The position numbers and the translations under genes are program-made. Below are positions 24,716 to 33,836 of a stretch of 64,000 nucleotides of DNA, one piece after another. A model generated the notes under the pieces. That model saw only the letters and a program-made list of their open reading frames with translations, was not told the DNA's origin and ran no database searches. Every line of letters starts with the position of its first letter. Within the stretch, counting starts at the first letter, position 1. This DNA comes from Gammaproteobacteria bacterium (lineage in GTDB: Bacteria; Pseudomonadota; Gammaproteobacteria; Thiotrichales; Thiotrichaceae), in NCBI GenBank assembly GCA_018822845.1, contig JAHJJD010000124.1, forward strand, positions 1 through 64,000, read 5' to 3'.

Positions 24716-25501
24716 TTATACCGCCTCAACCATATCGCGGTAAGCGTGCCAACTGGCATACGAAATCAGCGGCATGGCAATAATCAACCCAAGGCTGAAT
24801 GGCAATAAACCCACGCCAATAATCAGCGCAATGGTCGCCGCCCACGCCAGCATCACTTTCCAGTTGGCAAAGATGGCGCGAATGCTGGTATTCAATGCCG
24901 TCACCAGACTCACCTTGCGCTCCAGCAACATTGGCACGGTCGCCACGCCCGTCACGAATGACACCAGCGCAAACAACAGCCCCACGGACATAAACGACAG
25001 CGTGAACAGCAAACCCATTTTTGACCCCAGCAACGCTGCCATAAAGCCAATATAACTGTGTAGCTCCGCTGCTGCCGTATCTTGCAGGAAAACATCCAGC
25101 ACGATGGAAGACATGCGCAGCCACAACAACACCAGCACCCCCAGCAAGGCCGAGTACAGGATCAGATTAATCGGGTTACGCTTTAACGCCAGGGTAGATT
25201 GCAAAAAGTTGACCGGATCACCGTGTTCACGACGCAGGCTCAAGTCATATAAACCCAGCGCGAGGAACGGCCCCCACAACATGAAACCCGCCGCTGTCGC
25301 CATAAAAAAGCCGGGGTTGTTGGCTGACAGAATGCTCATACCCATCCCCACCAGCGCGAAGATGATGCCATACAACAGGCTGGACCAAGGGTTGGCTTTG
25401 ATGTCCTCCCACCCTTGGCGTAACCACTTGGGAATATTGGAAAATTCGACCTGACGCACGGGGTACTCAGTGAACGGCTGTTCGGTGCTGATGGATTGCA
25501 T
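24716..25501 (-). CDS. DUF2189-family membrane protein (paralogue)
   Basis: A 261-residue paralogue of the convergent neighbour, with matching landmarks (IPKWLRQGWEDIKANPWSSLLYG and AMPLISYASWHAYRDMV). About six TM segments are present. I prefer the ATG at 25501 because AGGAGG then has a workable spacing of 11 bases; the in-frame ATG at 25510 is only 2 bases from it. It follows mrpG by about 6 bp and may be the tail of the mrp transcript. Confidence 0.83.
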   Translation of the reverse strand: MQSISTEQPFTEYPVRQVEFSNIPKWLRQGWEDIKANPWSSLLYGIIFALVGMGMSILSANNPGFFMATAAGFMLWGPFLALGLYDLSLRREHGDPVNFLQSTLALKRNPINLILYSALLGVLVLLWLRMSSIVLDVFLQDTAAAELHSYIGFMAALLGSKMGLLFTLSFMSVGLLFALVSFVTGVATVPMLLERKVSLVTALNTSIRAIFANWKVMLAWAATIALIIGVGLLPFSLGLIIAMPLISYASWHAYRDMVEAV

Positions 25502-25506
25502 AATTA

Positions 25507-25872
25507 TCATTTCCTCCTTGGTGGATTTTCATCATACGAATTCGCCAGCCCTGATTCAACCACGGCTGAACGAGTCCGCGCCACCTGCTTCACCCGCAAA
25601 TGCAAGGCCGCTTTCGCCATCATGTGCGCACTCACAGGTGCTGTCATGAACAAAAACAGCGTCACCAGCACTTCATGCAAGCTCACCCCATCGGTATTGA
25701 ACGAAAAATACAAGGCCGACGCCACCAATACAGACCCCACCCCAAGCGTCGTCGCCTTGGTCGGCCCGTGCAGGCGCATGAAAAAGTCCGGCATTTTCGC
25801 CAGTCCCCATGAACCCACCAGCGTAAAAAATGCCCCAACCAACACCAAAATCGCTAACACTGCATCCAACAT
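25507..25872 (-). CDS. mrpG: MrpG, Na+/H+ antiporter subunit
   Basis: A 121-residue protein with three TM segments and the PhaG/MnhG signature (GLAKMPDFFMRLHGPTKATTLG near residues 23-44). It is the last subunit of the Mrp complex, which exchanges cytoplasmic Na+ for external protons. Confidence 0.93.
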   Translation of the reverse strand: MLDAVLAILVLVGAFFTLVGSWGLAKMPDFFMRLHGPTKATTLGVGSVLVASALYFSFNTDGVSLHEVLVTLFLFMTAPVSAHMMAKAALHLRVKQVARTRSAVVESGLANSYDENPPRRK

Positions 25873-25876
25873 CGCC

Positions 25877-26146
25877 CTACTCCATAATATCGCCGCGCAG
25901 CAAATACTTGCTCAGCGCAATCGTGCCCACAAAGCCCATCACCGCAATCAGCAAGGCCGCCTCGAAATACAACGCACTGCCTTGCAGCAAGCCGAACAAC
26001 ACCAGCAAGGCAATCGTGTTCAGGTACAACGTATCCAGCGCCAGAATCCGGTCAGGCACATCCGGCCCCACCAGCAAGCGGTACAGGCTCAATAACAAGG
26101 CCAGCGACACCATGCCGAAAGCCCACGGTAACACCATGCTCAACAT
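25877..26146 (-). CDS. mrpF: MrpF, Na+/H+ antiporter subunit
   Basis: An 89-residue protein with three TM segments and the MnhF/PhaF core (LLVGPDVPDRILALDTLYLN). It overlaps mrpE and lies 4 bp before mrpG. Confidence 0.93.
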   Translation of the reverse strand: MLSMVLPWAFGMVSLALLLSLYRLLVGPDVPDRILALDTLYLNTIALLVLFGLLQGSALYFEAALLIAVMGFVGTIALSKYLLRGDIME

Positions 26147-26640
26147 TCGCGTAACACCTCCATCAACGGTTGCTCGTAACGCTGCTTCATTGCCCGAATG
26201 CTCGCCTCCACATCCGTCACATGCAGCGCATGGATCAGCAATTGCCGCCGGTCAGCCGACACCTCACACGAAACCGTCCCCGGTGTCAGTGAAATCGTAT
26301 TCGCCAGCAAACTCACCCCAAGCGGCGAACGGATGTCCAGTTCCAGCAGCATAAACGCAGGCTGGAGTTCGCGGGCAGAACCCAGAATCAACCTCGCCAC
26401 ATGCAGGTTTGCCAGCAGAATGTCCCACAACACTACCGCCATGAATTTCAGCAATACCCACGGGCTGCGTACACACACCCGTTCCGGCCAAAACCCCACG
26501 GTCAAAAACGGAATCAGCAACGCCAAACCCGCCCCCAGCACCACATGCCCCATTGCCACGGTATTGTTCAGCAACAACCAGATCAGCAACAACAACACGC
26601 TCAATAGCGGATGCGGCAACAATCGTTTCAACATGCTCAT
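26140..26640 (-). CDS. mrpE: MrpE, Na+/H+ antiporter subunit
   Basis: A 166-residue MnhE-family protein. Two N-terminal TM segments are followed by a cytoplasmic domain containing the typical NTISLTPGTVSCEV motif near residue 112. It overlaps both mrpD and mrpF. Confidence 0.93.
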   Translation of the reverse strand: MSMLKRLLPHPLLSVLLLLIWLLLNNTVAMGHVVLGAGLALLIPFLTVGFWPERVCVRSPWVLLKFMAVVLWDILLANLHVARLILGSARELQPAFMLLELDIRSPLGVSLLANTISLTPGTVSCEVSADRRQLLIHALHVTDVEASIRAMKQRYEQPLMEVLREC

Positions 26641-28172
26641 TTACCTCCCACCGCAGGGTCGAATACCGCCGCACGATACCCCGCTACATCCAGGGTTTGC
26701 GCGGCGATTTGCTGCATCACTTCAGCAACTGGCTGCGCCAATACCACCAGCAGGGGCACGGCAGCCAACAACCACAACACCGCCACCAGACTCAGCCCAA
26801 ATGCCGGAATCCGTGTCGGCAATACCGGGTCAGCCGCATCAGGCCGATCTTTCACCTTGTAAAACAGCACCGAACCGCTACGCGCCAAGGCAATAAGCAA
26901 CAAGGCACTGCTCAGCAAGACCGTTGCCAGCACCGCCCAACGCCACGGATGTTCCAACGCCGCCTGCAAAATCCACAACTTGCCAAAAAACCCCGACAAC
27001 GGCGGCAAACCCAAGGCCGCCACCGCCGCGAACATAAACAAACCACCCAGCAAGGCATGGTGTGGCAAACTCATACCGGGGTCAAAACGGTCGGCATACG
27101 CCCCGCGCCCGCGCACAATTACATCTGCCAACAAAAACAAACCGCCCGCCAGCAAAGTCGAATGCACCAGATAATACAAAGCCGCCGCCAGACCCGTTTC
27201 AGAATGCAAGCCCACGGCAATCAGCAACATCGCCACCGAAGCCAGCACCAGATACGCCACCTGAAAACGCAAACGGAACGCCGCCAGCACGCCCAATGCC
27301 GCCAACACCAAGGTAATCAGCCCCAAGCCCAGCAACCACGGCGCATAAAAGTACGCCAGATTCCCCGCATCCGCCCCAAACACCGTGCCATGCACCCGAA
27401 TAATCGCGTACACCCCCACCTTGGTCATAACCGCAAACAAGGCCGCCACCGGGGCAGAAGTCCGTGCATACGCCGCAGGCAACCACAAATACAGCGGAAA
27501 CATTGCCGCCTTCAGCCCAAACACCAGCAACAGCAACAAACCCGCCGCCATCACCAGCCCTTCGCGCTCCGCCGGTAATGCCGCCACTTTTGCCGCCATA
27601 TCCGCAATATTCAGCGTCCCCAGTGCGCCGTACAACGCCCCCAACGCAAACAGGAACACCGTCGAACCGACCAGATTCACCACCACATAATGCAGCCCCG
27701 CCACGGTGCGCTGCTTACCACCACCATGCAGCAACAAGCTGTAAGAAGCCAGCAACAACACTTCAAAGAACACAAACAGGTTAAACGCATCCCCGGTCAG
27801 AAACGCCCCGTTCAAGCCAAACAATTGCATCTGGAACAACACATGGAAATGGCTGCCTTGCGCGTCAATCTCGGTGACAATCGCATACCATAACGCGCCG
27901 ACCGCCAGCACTGCCGTTACCAACAGCATCAAGGCCGCAAGCTGGTCAAACACCAGGGTAATGCCGAATGGCGTAGGCCAGTTGCCCAGCGCATACACCT
28001 GCCGCTGCCCCGCCAGCGCAATATCAAACAGCCACACCGCCAGCATCAGCAAGGCAAACGCAGCGGCAAAACCCACCATGCGCTGCACCTGCAAACCCAA
28101 CGGACGCAGTAACAGCAAGAGGATTCCCGCCAGTAGCGGCAACAGGATTGGGAGGATTGGCAAGTGCATCAT
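26637..28172 (-). CDS. mrpD: MrpD, Na+/H+ antiporter subunit
   Basis: A 511-residue proton-pumping-type subunit related to NuoM/NuoN with about 14 TM segments. The conserved acidic and lysine positions lie in the [17 protein letters not shown] and [17 protein letters not shown] regions. It overlaps mrpC (ATGA) and mrpE. Confidence 0.95.
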   Translation of the reverse strand: [511 protein letters not shown]

Positions 28173-28597
28173 GGTGATTCCCCCTCACCCCCCAGCCCCC
28201 TCTCCCTCAAGGGGCGAGGGGGAGCAAGAGATCCTCTTAGCCCCTCTCCCCTTGAGGGAGAGGGGTTGGGGTGAGGGGTTCTTCCATCCACATGATCACT
28301 GCCCGTTTCCCCACGCGCTTTCAACGCCAGCACAATGGCAAACGCCGTCATCCCGAAGGCAATCACAATCGCCGTCAACACCAGCGCTTGCGGCAATGGG
28401 TCGGCATATCCCGCTGCATCCGGGCGCACAATCGCAGGCACACCAATCGCCAGCCGCCCCATTGCAAACAAAAACAAATTGGTGGCATACGACAACAAGG
28501 TCAGCCCCATCACCACCGGAAAGGTACTGGCACGCAACACCAGATATACCCCGCAAGCCACCAGCACCCCGATACTCAAGGCAACCAAACCTTCCAT
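28169..28597 (-). CDS. mrpC: MrpC, Na+/H+ antiporter subunit with palindrome-encoded tail
   Basis: A 142-residue NuoK-like subunit with three TM segments. The family is usually about 115 residues; the last 35 or so here (from about GRTPHPNPSPSRGEG) are encoded by the palindromic element at 28181-28278. The tail would be cytoplasmic, polar and Pro/Arg/Gly-rich. The start overlaps the mrpA stop and the stop overlaps the mrpD start. Confidence 0.93.
   Translation of the reverse strand: MEGLVALSIGVLVACGVYLVLRASTFPVVMGLTLLSYATNLFLFAMGRLAIGVPAIVRPDAAGYADPLPQALVLTAIVIAFGMTAFAIVLALKARGETGSDHVDGRTPHPNPSPSRGEGLRGSLAPPRPLRERGLGGEGESP
28181..28278. repeat. Palindromic element forming the 3' end of mrpC
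   Basis: Inverted arms built of CCCCTCACCCC- and CCCTCTCCCTCAAGGGG-type sequence at both ends (about 28181-28214 and 28246-28278). Near-identical elements lie at 41717-41817 and 60936-61063. Confidence 0.88.
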
Positions 28598-31416
28598 TAC
28601 ACCTCTCCTTGCCGCACAGGTGCGGGCGCATCCAGCCGGTTCAGCTTGCCTAGTTCCACCAGAATCATCACGGTTGCGCCAACCACTACCAGAAACACAC
28701 CGGTATCAAAGAACATCGCGCTCGCCAACTCAAAATCGCCCACCACCGGCCAGTGCACATGCGTATAGGCCGAAGTGAGGAACGGATACCCCAGAGCCAT
28801 TGCCACCAGCCCTGTCCCCGTCGCCACCAGCAAACCCGCCGCCAGCCACGAATGCATGTCACTACGGATACGTTGCGCCGTCCAGCCAATCCCGTTGGCA
28901 AGGTTCTGCAACACAATCGCCAAGGCCGCAATCAACCCGGCAATAAACCCGCCCCCCGGCAAGTTATGCCCGCGCAGGAACACAAACACCGCCACCATCA
29001 ACATCAGCGGGAACAACACCCGGCTAAAGGTTTGCAAAATGAACGGATTCGCCTCCAGCACCCACATCCGCCCGCTGCTATCGGTGGCAGGTGCATACAG
29101 TTTAATCTGCTTCAACAAAGCAAAAATCCCCAAGCCCGCCAACGCCAGCACCGCGATTTCACCCATGGTGTCAAAACCCCGGAAATCCACCAGGATCACG
29201 TTAACCACATTCTTGCCGCCACCACCCGGCACACTTTGCATGACGAAATAATCCGCCAATGTCGCCGTCTCACGGGTCATCACTGCCAACGCCAATACCG
29301 CAGACCCCAAACCCAGCAAGCCAGCCAAAATACCATCACGCCACTTACGCCACACTGCACTGGTACGCGGGGTATATTGCGGCAGGAAATACAAGGCCAG
29401 CATCAGCAATACAATCGTGACGATTTCCACCGACAATTGTGTCAAGGCCAAATCCGGCGCGGAAAATTTCACGAAAGCCAACGACACCACCAGCCCCACT
29501 GCACCCAATACCACCAGCGCAATCAGGCGTTCCCGATGCAATACCACGCTCAACAGGCTGGCAAGAATCAAGGTTGCCCCCACCACCAAACTCACCGCAT
29601 CCAGCGGCAGCAATGCCCGCCCGCCCAACAATGGCGCAGTGCTGGACAAGAAACCTGCCAGTCCCATCAGCAAGGTGAAACCCAATACCCAGAACAAATT
29701 GTCCTGCAACGCCCCCCGGTCAAACCCGCGAGTTACCACACGCGCCACCTGCAACAGTTTGTCGATTTTCCAGTCATACCAGTGCCGCAATTGCTGCCCT
29801 TTTACATGCGATTCATACCAGGCAAACAGCGGCTTGCGCACTGCATACACCGCTGCACCGCCGGTTAGTGCAAGAAAACTCATCAGCAACGGCTCATTAA
29901 ACCCATGCCAAATCGCCAGACTGTATTCCGGTGGGGCAGCCTGCAAGGTGCCTTGCACCGCCACTGCCAACAAAGGTGCTACCGTAAACATCGGCAACAT
30001 TCCCACCGCAATACACAACACCACCAGCACATCCACCGGAATCCGCATAAACGGTGGCGGCTCATGCGGCATTTTCGGCAAATTGATTGGCTCACCGTTG
30101 AAAAACACGTCATGAATAAAGCGCAGCGAATACGCCACCGAAAACACCCCGGCAAGCGTTGCCATCACCGGAATCGCCTGCCCCCACAACGATTCCCCGG
30201 AAGCCACCACCGCTTGGTCAAAAAACATTTCCTTGCTCAAAAAGCCGTTCAGCAACGGCACACCCGCCATTGCCGCCGCCGCAATCATTGCCAGCACCGC
30301 CGTATGCGGCATGTATTTCAGCAAACCATTAATGCGGCGCATGTCGCGCGTGCCGGTTTCATGGTCAATGATCCCCGCCACCATGAACAACGAAGCCTTG
30401 AAGGTGGCGTGATTGATAATGTGGAACAGTGCCGCCACCGCCGCCAGCTCCGTGCCCAACCCGAACAGCAGCGTGATCAGCCCCAGATGGCTAATGGTCG
30501 AATACGCCAGCAAGCCTTTCAGATCATGCTGGAACAAGGCCACGAATGCGCCCACCAGCAAGGTCAGCATCCCCACCGTGCCGATCAGCCACGACCATTC
30601 CGGCGTACCCGCCAACACCGGGAAAAACCGCGCCAACAGGAAAATCCCCGCTTTCACCATGGTGGCGGAGTGCAAATACGCGGAAACAGGGGTCGGTGCT
30701 GACATCGCATTCGGCAGCCAGAAATGGAACGGGAATTGCGCCGACTTGGTAAATACCCCAATGGCAATCAACACCAGTGTCGGCAAATACAAGGCATGGG
30801 CACGGATTTCCTCACCCGCCAGTAACACATCCGACAGGTTGTAACTGCCCACCATCTGCCCCAGCAACAAAATCCCCGCCAGCAAGGCCAGCCCGCCACC
30901 ACCCGTGATTGCCAACGCCATCCGCGCCCCTTGCCGCGCATCTTTGCGATGTTGCCAGTAACTGATCAACATAAAGGAACTCAGCGAGGTCAGTTCCCAG
31001 AACACCATCAATTGCAACAGGTTTTCCGACAACACCACACCCAGCATCGACCCCATAAAAGTCAGCATGTAGGCAAAAAACCGCCCCATCGAATCTTTGG
31101 CAGACAGGTAATAACGTGCGTAGAGGATGACCAACAGGCCAATGACAATGATCATCAGGGCAAACAATGCGCCCAGACCATCCAGTCGGAACGCGAAATC
31201 CAGCCCGATGGACGGCATCCACGCCCACGACTGCACCACCGTTTCCCCGGCAAACACGCTTTGCAGCGCAGGCATCAACATTAATAATGAACCTAATGTC
31301 ACCAGTCCTGCCACCCACGCAGCCGCTACCCGGTGCAGCGCACTAAAACTAGCGGCTAACAATGCCCCCACAAAAGGCAAAAGGACTGCCACCGGCAAAT
31401 CAAAACTTGTTACCAT
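28597..31416 (-). CDS. mrpA: MrpA-MrpB fusion, Na+/H+ antiporter subunit
   Basis: A 939-residue protein. Its first 700 or so residues are the NuoL-like MrpA antiporter module ([56 protein letters not shown]-type segment). The C-terminal part (from about 770, with [26 protein letters not shown]) is the MnhB domain, so A and B are fused as in many proteobacteria. It is the first gene of the six-gene operon A(B)-C-D-E-F-G. Confidence 0.95.
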   Translation of the reverse strand: [939 protein letters not shown]

Positions 31417-31540
31417 ATTTCACCATTGAAAAAAGCGGATATTGGCTAACGGATGATTGCATTCTAACGAAATCCTCCGACAACCACTGCATTACGCCAC
31501 ATTGATGGGGTAAATCCCCCTTACACAGAGGTACAGAACC

Positions 31541-32779
31541 ATGAATACCACCTGCGACACCTTGCCCAGCGGAACATTGACGCAGGAACAGGCGCAAGCC
31601 CGTATCCTCGCCGCCATTCCGGTATTTGACGCCACTGAACGGGTCGGGCTGCGGCAGGCGTTGGGGCGAATGCTGGCGCATACCGTCACTGCTCACATCG
31701 AAGTACCCCCACACCGTAATTCCGCCATGGATGGTTACGCCGTGCGACACGCTGATCTGGCTTCCGGACAGGCACTGCAAGTCATCGGCAGCTCGTTTGC
31801 TGGCCGCCCATTTACCGGCAGCGTCCAGCCGGGCGAATGCGTGCGCATCATGACTGGCGCAACGGTGCCACAAGGTGCTGACAGCATCGTCATGCAGGAA
31901 AACGTCCAGCGCAACGGCGACAGCATCAGCATTTCCGCCAGGGTCGAGCCGGGCGAACATGTGCGCCACCCTGGCGAAGACATGCGTATCGGCGACACCG
32001 TGCTGGAAGCCGGGCGCAAGCTGAATGCTGCCGACCTTGGCCTGCTAGCCTCGCTGAGCATAGGGGAAGTGAATGTCATCCGCCGCCCACGGGTAGCTTT
32101 CTGCTCCACTGGCGACGAACTCAAAAGCATTGGCGAACCCCTGCAAGCGGGCGAGATTTACGACAGCAACCGTTACACCCTGTACGGCATGTTGCAAAAG
32201 CTGGAGGTGGAAATCATCGACATGGGCGTGGTGCGCGACACCCGCAAAGATGTTGAACGAGCCTTTCAGCAGGCCAGCCAGCTTGCCGACGTATTCATTA
32301 CCAGCGGCGGCGTATCCGTCGGCGAGGCAGATTTCGTCGGTGACACCCTGAAGAAGCTCGGGCAGGCCGAGTTCTGGCAAATCGCCGTCAAACCGGGCAA
32401 ACCACTAACCTTCGGCAAAATCGGCAATTGCTTCTTTTTCGGCTTGCCGGGAAACCCTGTGTCCGTAATGGCCGGTTTCCCCTTGTTCGTGCGCCCTGCC
32501 ATCCTCAAAATGCGCGGCGAAAGCGCACCAACCGTAGCGGAATACAGCGCCATTTGTACCACGCCGCTGAAGAAGGCTCCGGGGCGCAAGGATTACCAGC
32601 GCGGCATTTGCGAGCGTGACGCCAACGGCCAGTGGCGAGTGCGCAGTACTGGTGGGCAAGGTTCGCATATCCTGCGTTCCATGAGCCAGGCCAACTGTTT
32701 CATTGTCCTGCCACTGGAATGGGGGAATGTCGAAGCGGGAACTGAAGTCAGTATCATGCCATTCGAAGGCTTGTTGTAA
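31541..32779 (+). CDS. moeA: MoeA, molybdopterin molybdotransferase
   Basis: A 412-residue MoeA with all four domains. Landmarks are NSAMDGYAVRHADL near residue 65, the MPT-binding TGDELKSIGEPLQAGEIYDSN block near 190, SGGVSVGEADFV near 250 and GLPGNPVSVM near 302. It inserts molybdenum into adenylylated molybdopterin. It stands alone, divergent from mrpA, with 124 bp between. Confidence 0.95.
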   Translation: MNTTCDTLPSGTLTQEQAQARILAAIPVFDATERVGLRQALGRMLAHTVTAHIEVPPHRNSAMDGYAVRHADLASGQALQVIGSSFAGRPFTGSVQPGECVRIMTGATVPQGADSIVMQENVQRNGDSISISARVEPGEHVRHPGEDMRIGDTVLEAGRKLNAADLGLLASLSIGEVNVIRRPRVAFCSTGDELKSIGEPLQAGEIYDSNRYTLYGMLQKLEVEIIDMGVVRDTRKDVERAFQQASQLADVFITSGGVSVGEADFVGDTLKKLGQAEFWQIAVKPGKPLTFGKIGNCFFFGLPGNPVSVMAGFPLFVRPAILKMRGESAPTVAEYSAICTTPLKKAPGRKDYQRGICERDANGQWRVRSTGGQGSHILRSMSQANCFIVLPLEWGNVEAGTEVSIMPFEGLL

Positions 32780-32792
32780 GCATTCGTTGCAC

Positions 32793-32824
32793 AAAAAAAG
32801 AGGCGCGATAAATCGCGCCCCTCT
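32793..32824 (-). terminator. Intrinsic terminator of the sulfur-globule-like gene
   Basis: Read on the minus strand, a stem AGAGG..CGCGAT / ATCGCG..CCTCT is followed by seven T. It lies 15 bp past the stop of the minus-strand gene and also just after moeA, but lacks a U-run in the plus direction. Confidence 0.75.
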
Positions 32825-32838
32825 GATACCCGTTGTGA

Positions 32839-33651
32839 TTACTGTGCAGGTGGTGTTGCCGGAGGTGGCGGCGGTGGCGGCATATCTGGAGATGCCGCTG
32901 GCACTGGCTCAACTGCCGCTTGGGCAGGGGCAACCATTCCAGTTGTACTGGCAGCCGCAGCCGCAGGTTTGGCCTCAGCAGCAGGCTGAGCGGCCTTGGC
33001 CCTTTCAGCCGCTGCCTTGCGTTGCTCTTCCACCTTTTTGAAGAAAGCCTCGGCCTGGGCGCGCTGCATCAGCATGCGCTGGTAAACCTGCTCGAAACTT
33101 GGCTGCTGCATCATTGGCATTGGGTAGGGTTGCATCATCATTGGCATCTGGCCTTGCTGCATGGTCATTGATGGCGGCTGCATCATCATCGGAGCCTGAC
33201 CCTGCGGCATAGGCATCTGTGGCATCTGTGGTTGCTGCATCATCGGCATACCGCCGCCGTATCCACCCCACGGATTGCCTTTGCTGGTATTGCTGTAACC
33301 ATACAGGTTGTTGTAACCACTGCCATAGCCATCGCCAGAACCGTACAGGTTGGCCGCTGTGTCACCCCTGCCCTGACCATAGACATCAGAACCCATGTCA
33401 GTCTTGCCCTTGCCTTTCAGGGTAATGGTGAAATCAACCTCGCCATCAGCATCAGCTTGGCCGCGACCCCAACCGCTTGCATCACCTGCGCCGGTTCCAT
33501 AGCCCTGCCCGGAACTGTAGGCGTTGCCTTGACCAGAGCCATAGCCCTGACCTGTGCCGCTGCCGTTGTCAAAGCCATCCATGAATTCCGCCGATGCCAT
33601 GCCTGAAAGCGTCAGCCCTGCAATCAATAATGCGATCCTGGTATGTTTCAT
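32839..33651 (-). CDS. Secreted Gly/Tyr- and Met/Gln/Pro-rich protein, sulfur-globule-like
   Basis: A 270-residue low-complexity protein with a signal peptide (cleavage after GMASA, about residue 21). Residues 25-130 are Gly/Ser/Tyr repeats (GYGSGQG, GYGTGAG, YGSGDGYG). Residues 130-190 are Met/Gln/Pro repeats (MPMMQQPQ, MMMQP). An Ala/Lys coil (about 195-235) and a polyproline end follow. Sulfur globule envelope proteins of purple sulfur bacteria are secreted, small and Gly/Tyr-rich, so a role at the sulfur globule surface is a reasonable guess in this organism; a general outer-surface structural protein is the alternative. Confidence 0.8.
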   Translation of the reverse strand: MKHTRIALLIAGLTLSGMASAEFMDGFDNGSGTGQGYGSGQGNAYSSGQGYGTGAGDASGWGRGQADADGEVDFTITLKGKGKTDMGSDVYGQGRGDTAANLYGSGDGYGSGYNNLYGYSNTSKGNPWGGYGGGMPMMQQPQMPQMPMPQGQAPMMMQPPSMTMQQGQMPMMMQPYPMPMMQQPSFEQVYQRMLMQRAQAEAFFKKVEEQRKAAAERAKAAQPAAEAKPAAAAASTTGMVAPAQAAVEPVPAASPDMPPPPPPPATPPAQ

Positions 33652-33836
33652 TGCTCTATTCTCCTCTCTAACGGTGTGATGTTCTCTGCTTGCGCAGACC
33701 TCTGAAAATCTCCTCTGGCGAAACAGTTACACGTCCCTCACGGGAGGTCAATCGTTCTGCGCAATAACTCGCAAAAATCCGTTTTCCAGCGTATTGTTGT
33801 CACCAATGACAAATAAAATGAAAAAGAGGAATAACA

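Noticed and set aside
26553-27578. 341-codon plus-strand ORF rich in Gln, Arg and His
   Set aside because: Antisense to mrpD; the composition is what antisense reading of a GC-rich membrane protein gene gives.
31504-31522. GGGGTAAATCCCC dyad before moeA as a third copy of the dsrA dyad
   Set aside because: The half-sites are in the opposite order and the TATCCCT heptamer is absent, so it does not match the proposed site.
32793-32824. Terminator for moeA on the plus strand
   Set aside because: The stem is followed by CTGATACC on the plus strand, without a T-run; the T-run is on the minus side, so it belongs to the convergent gene.
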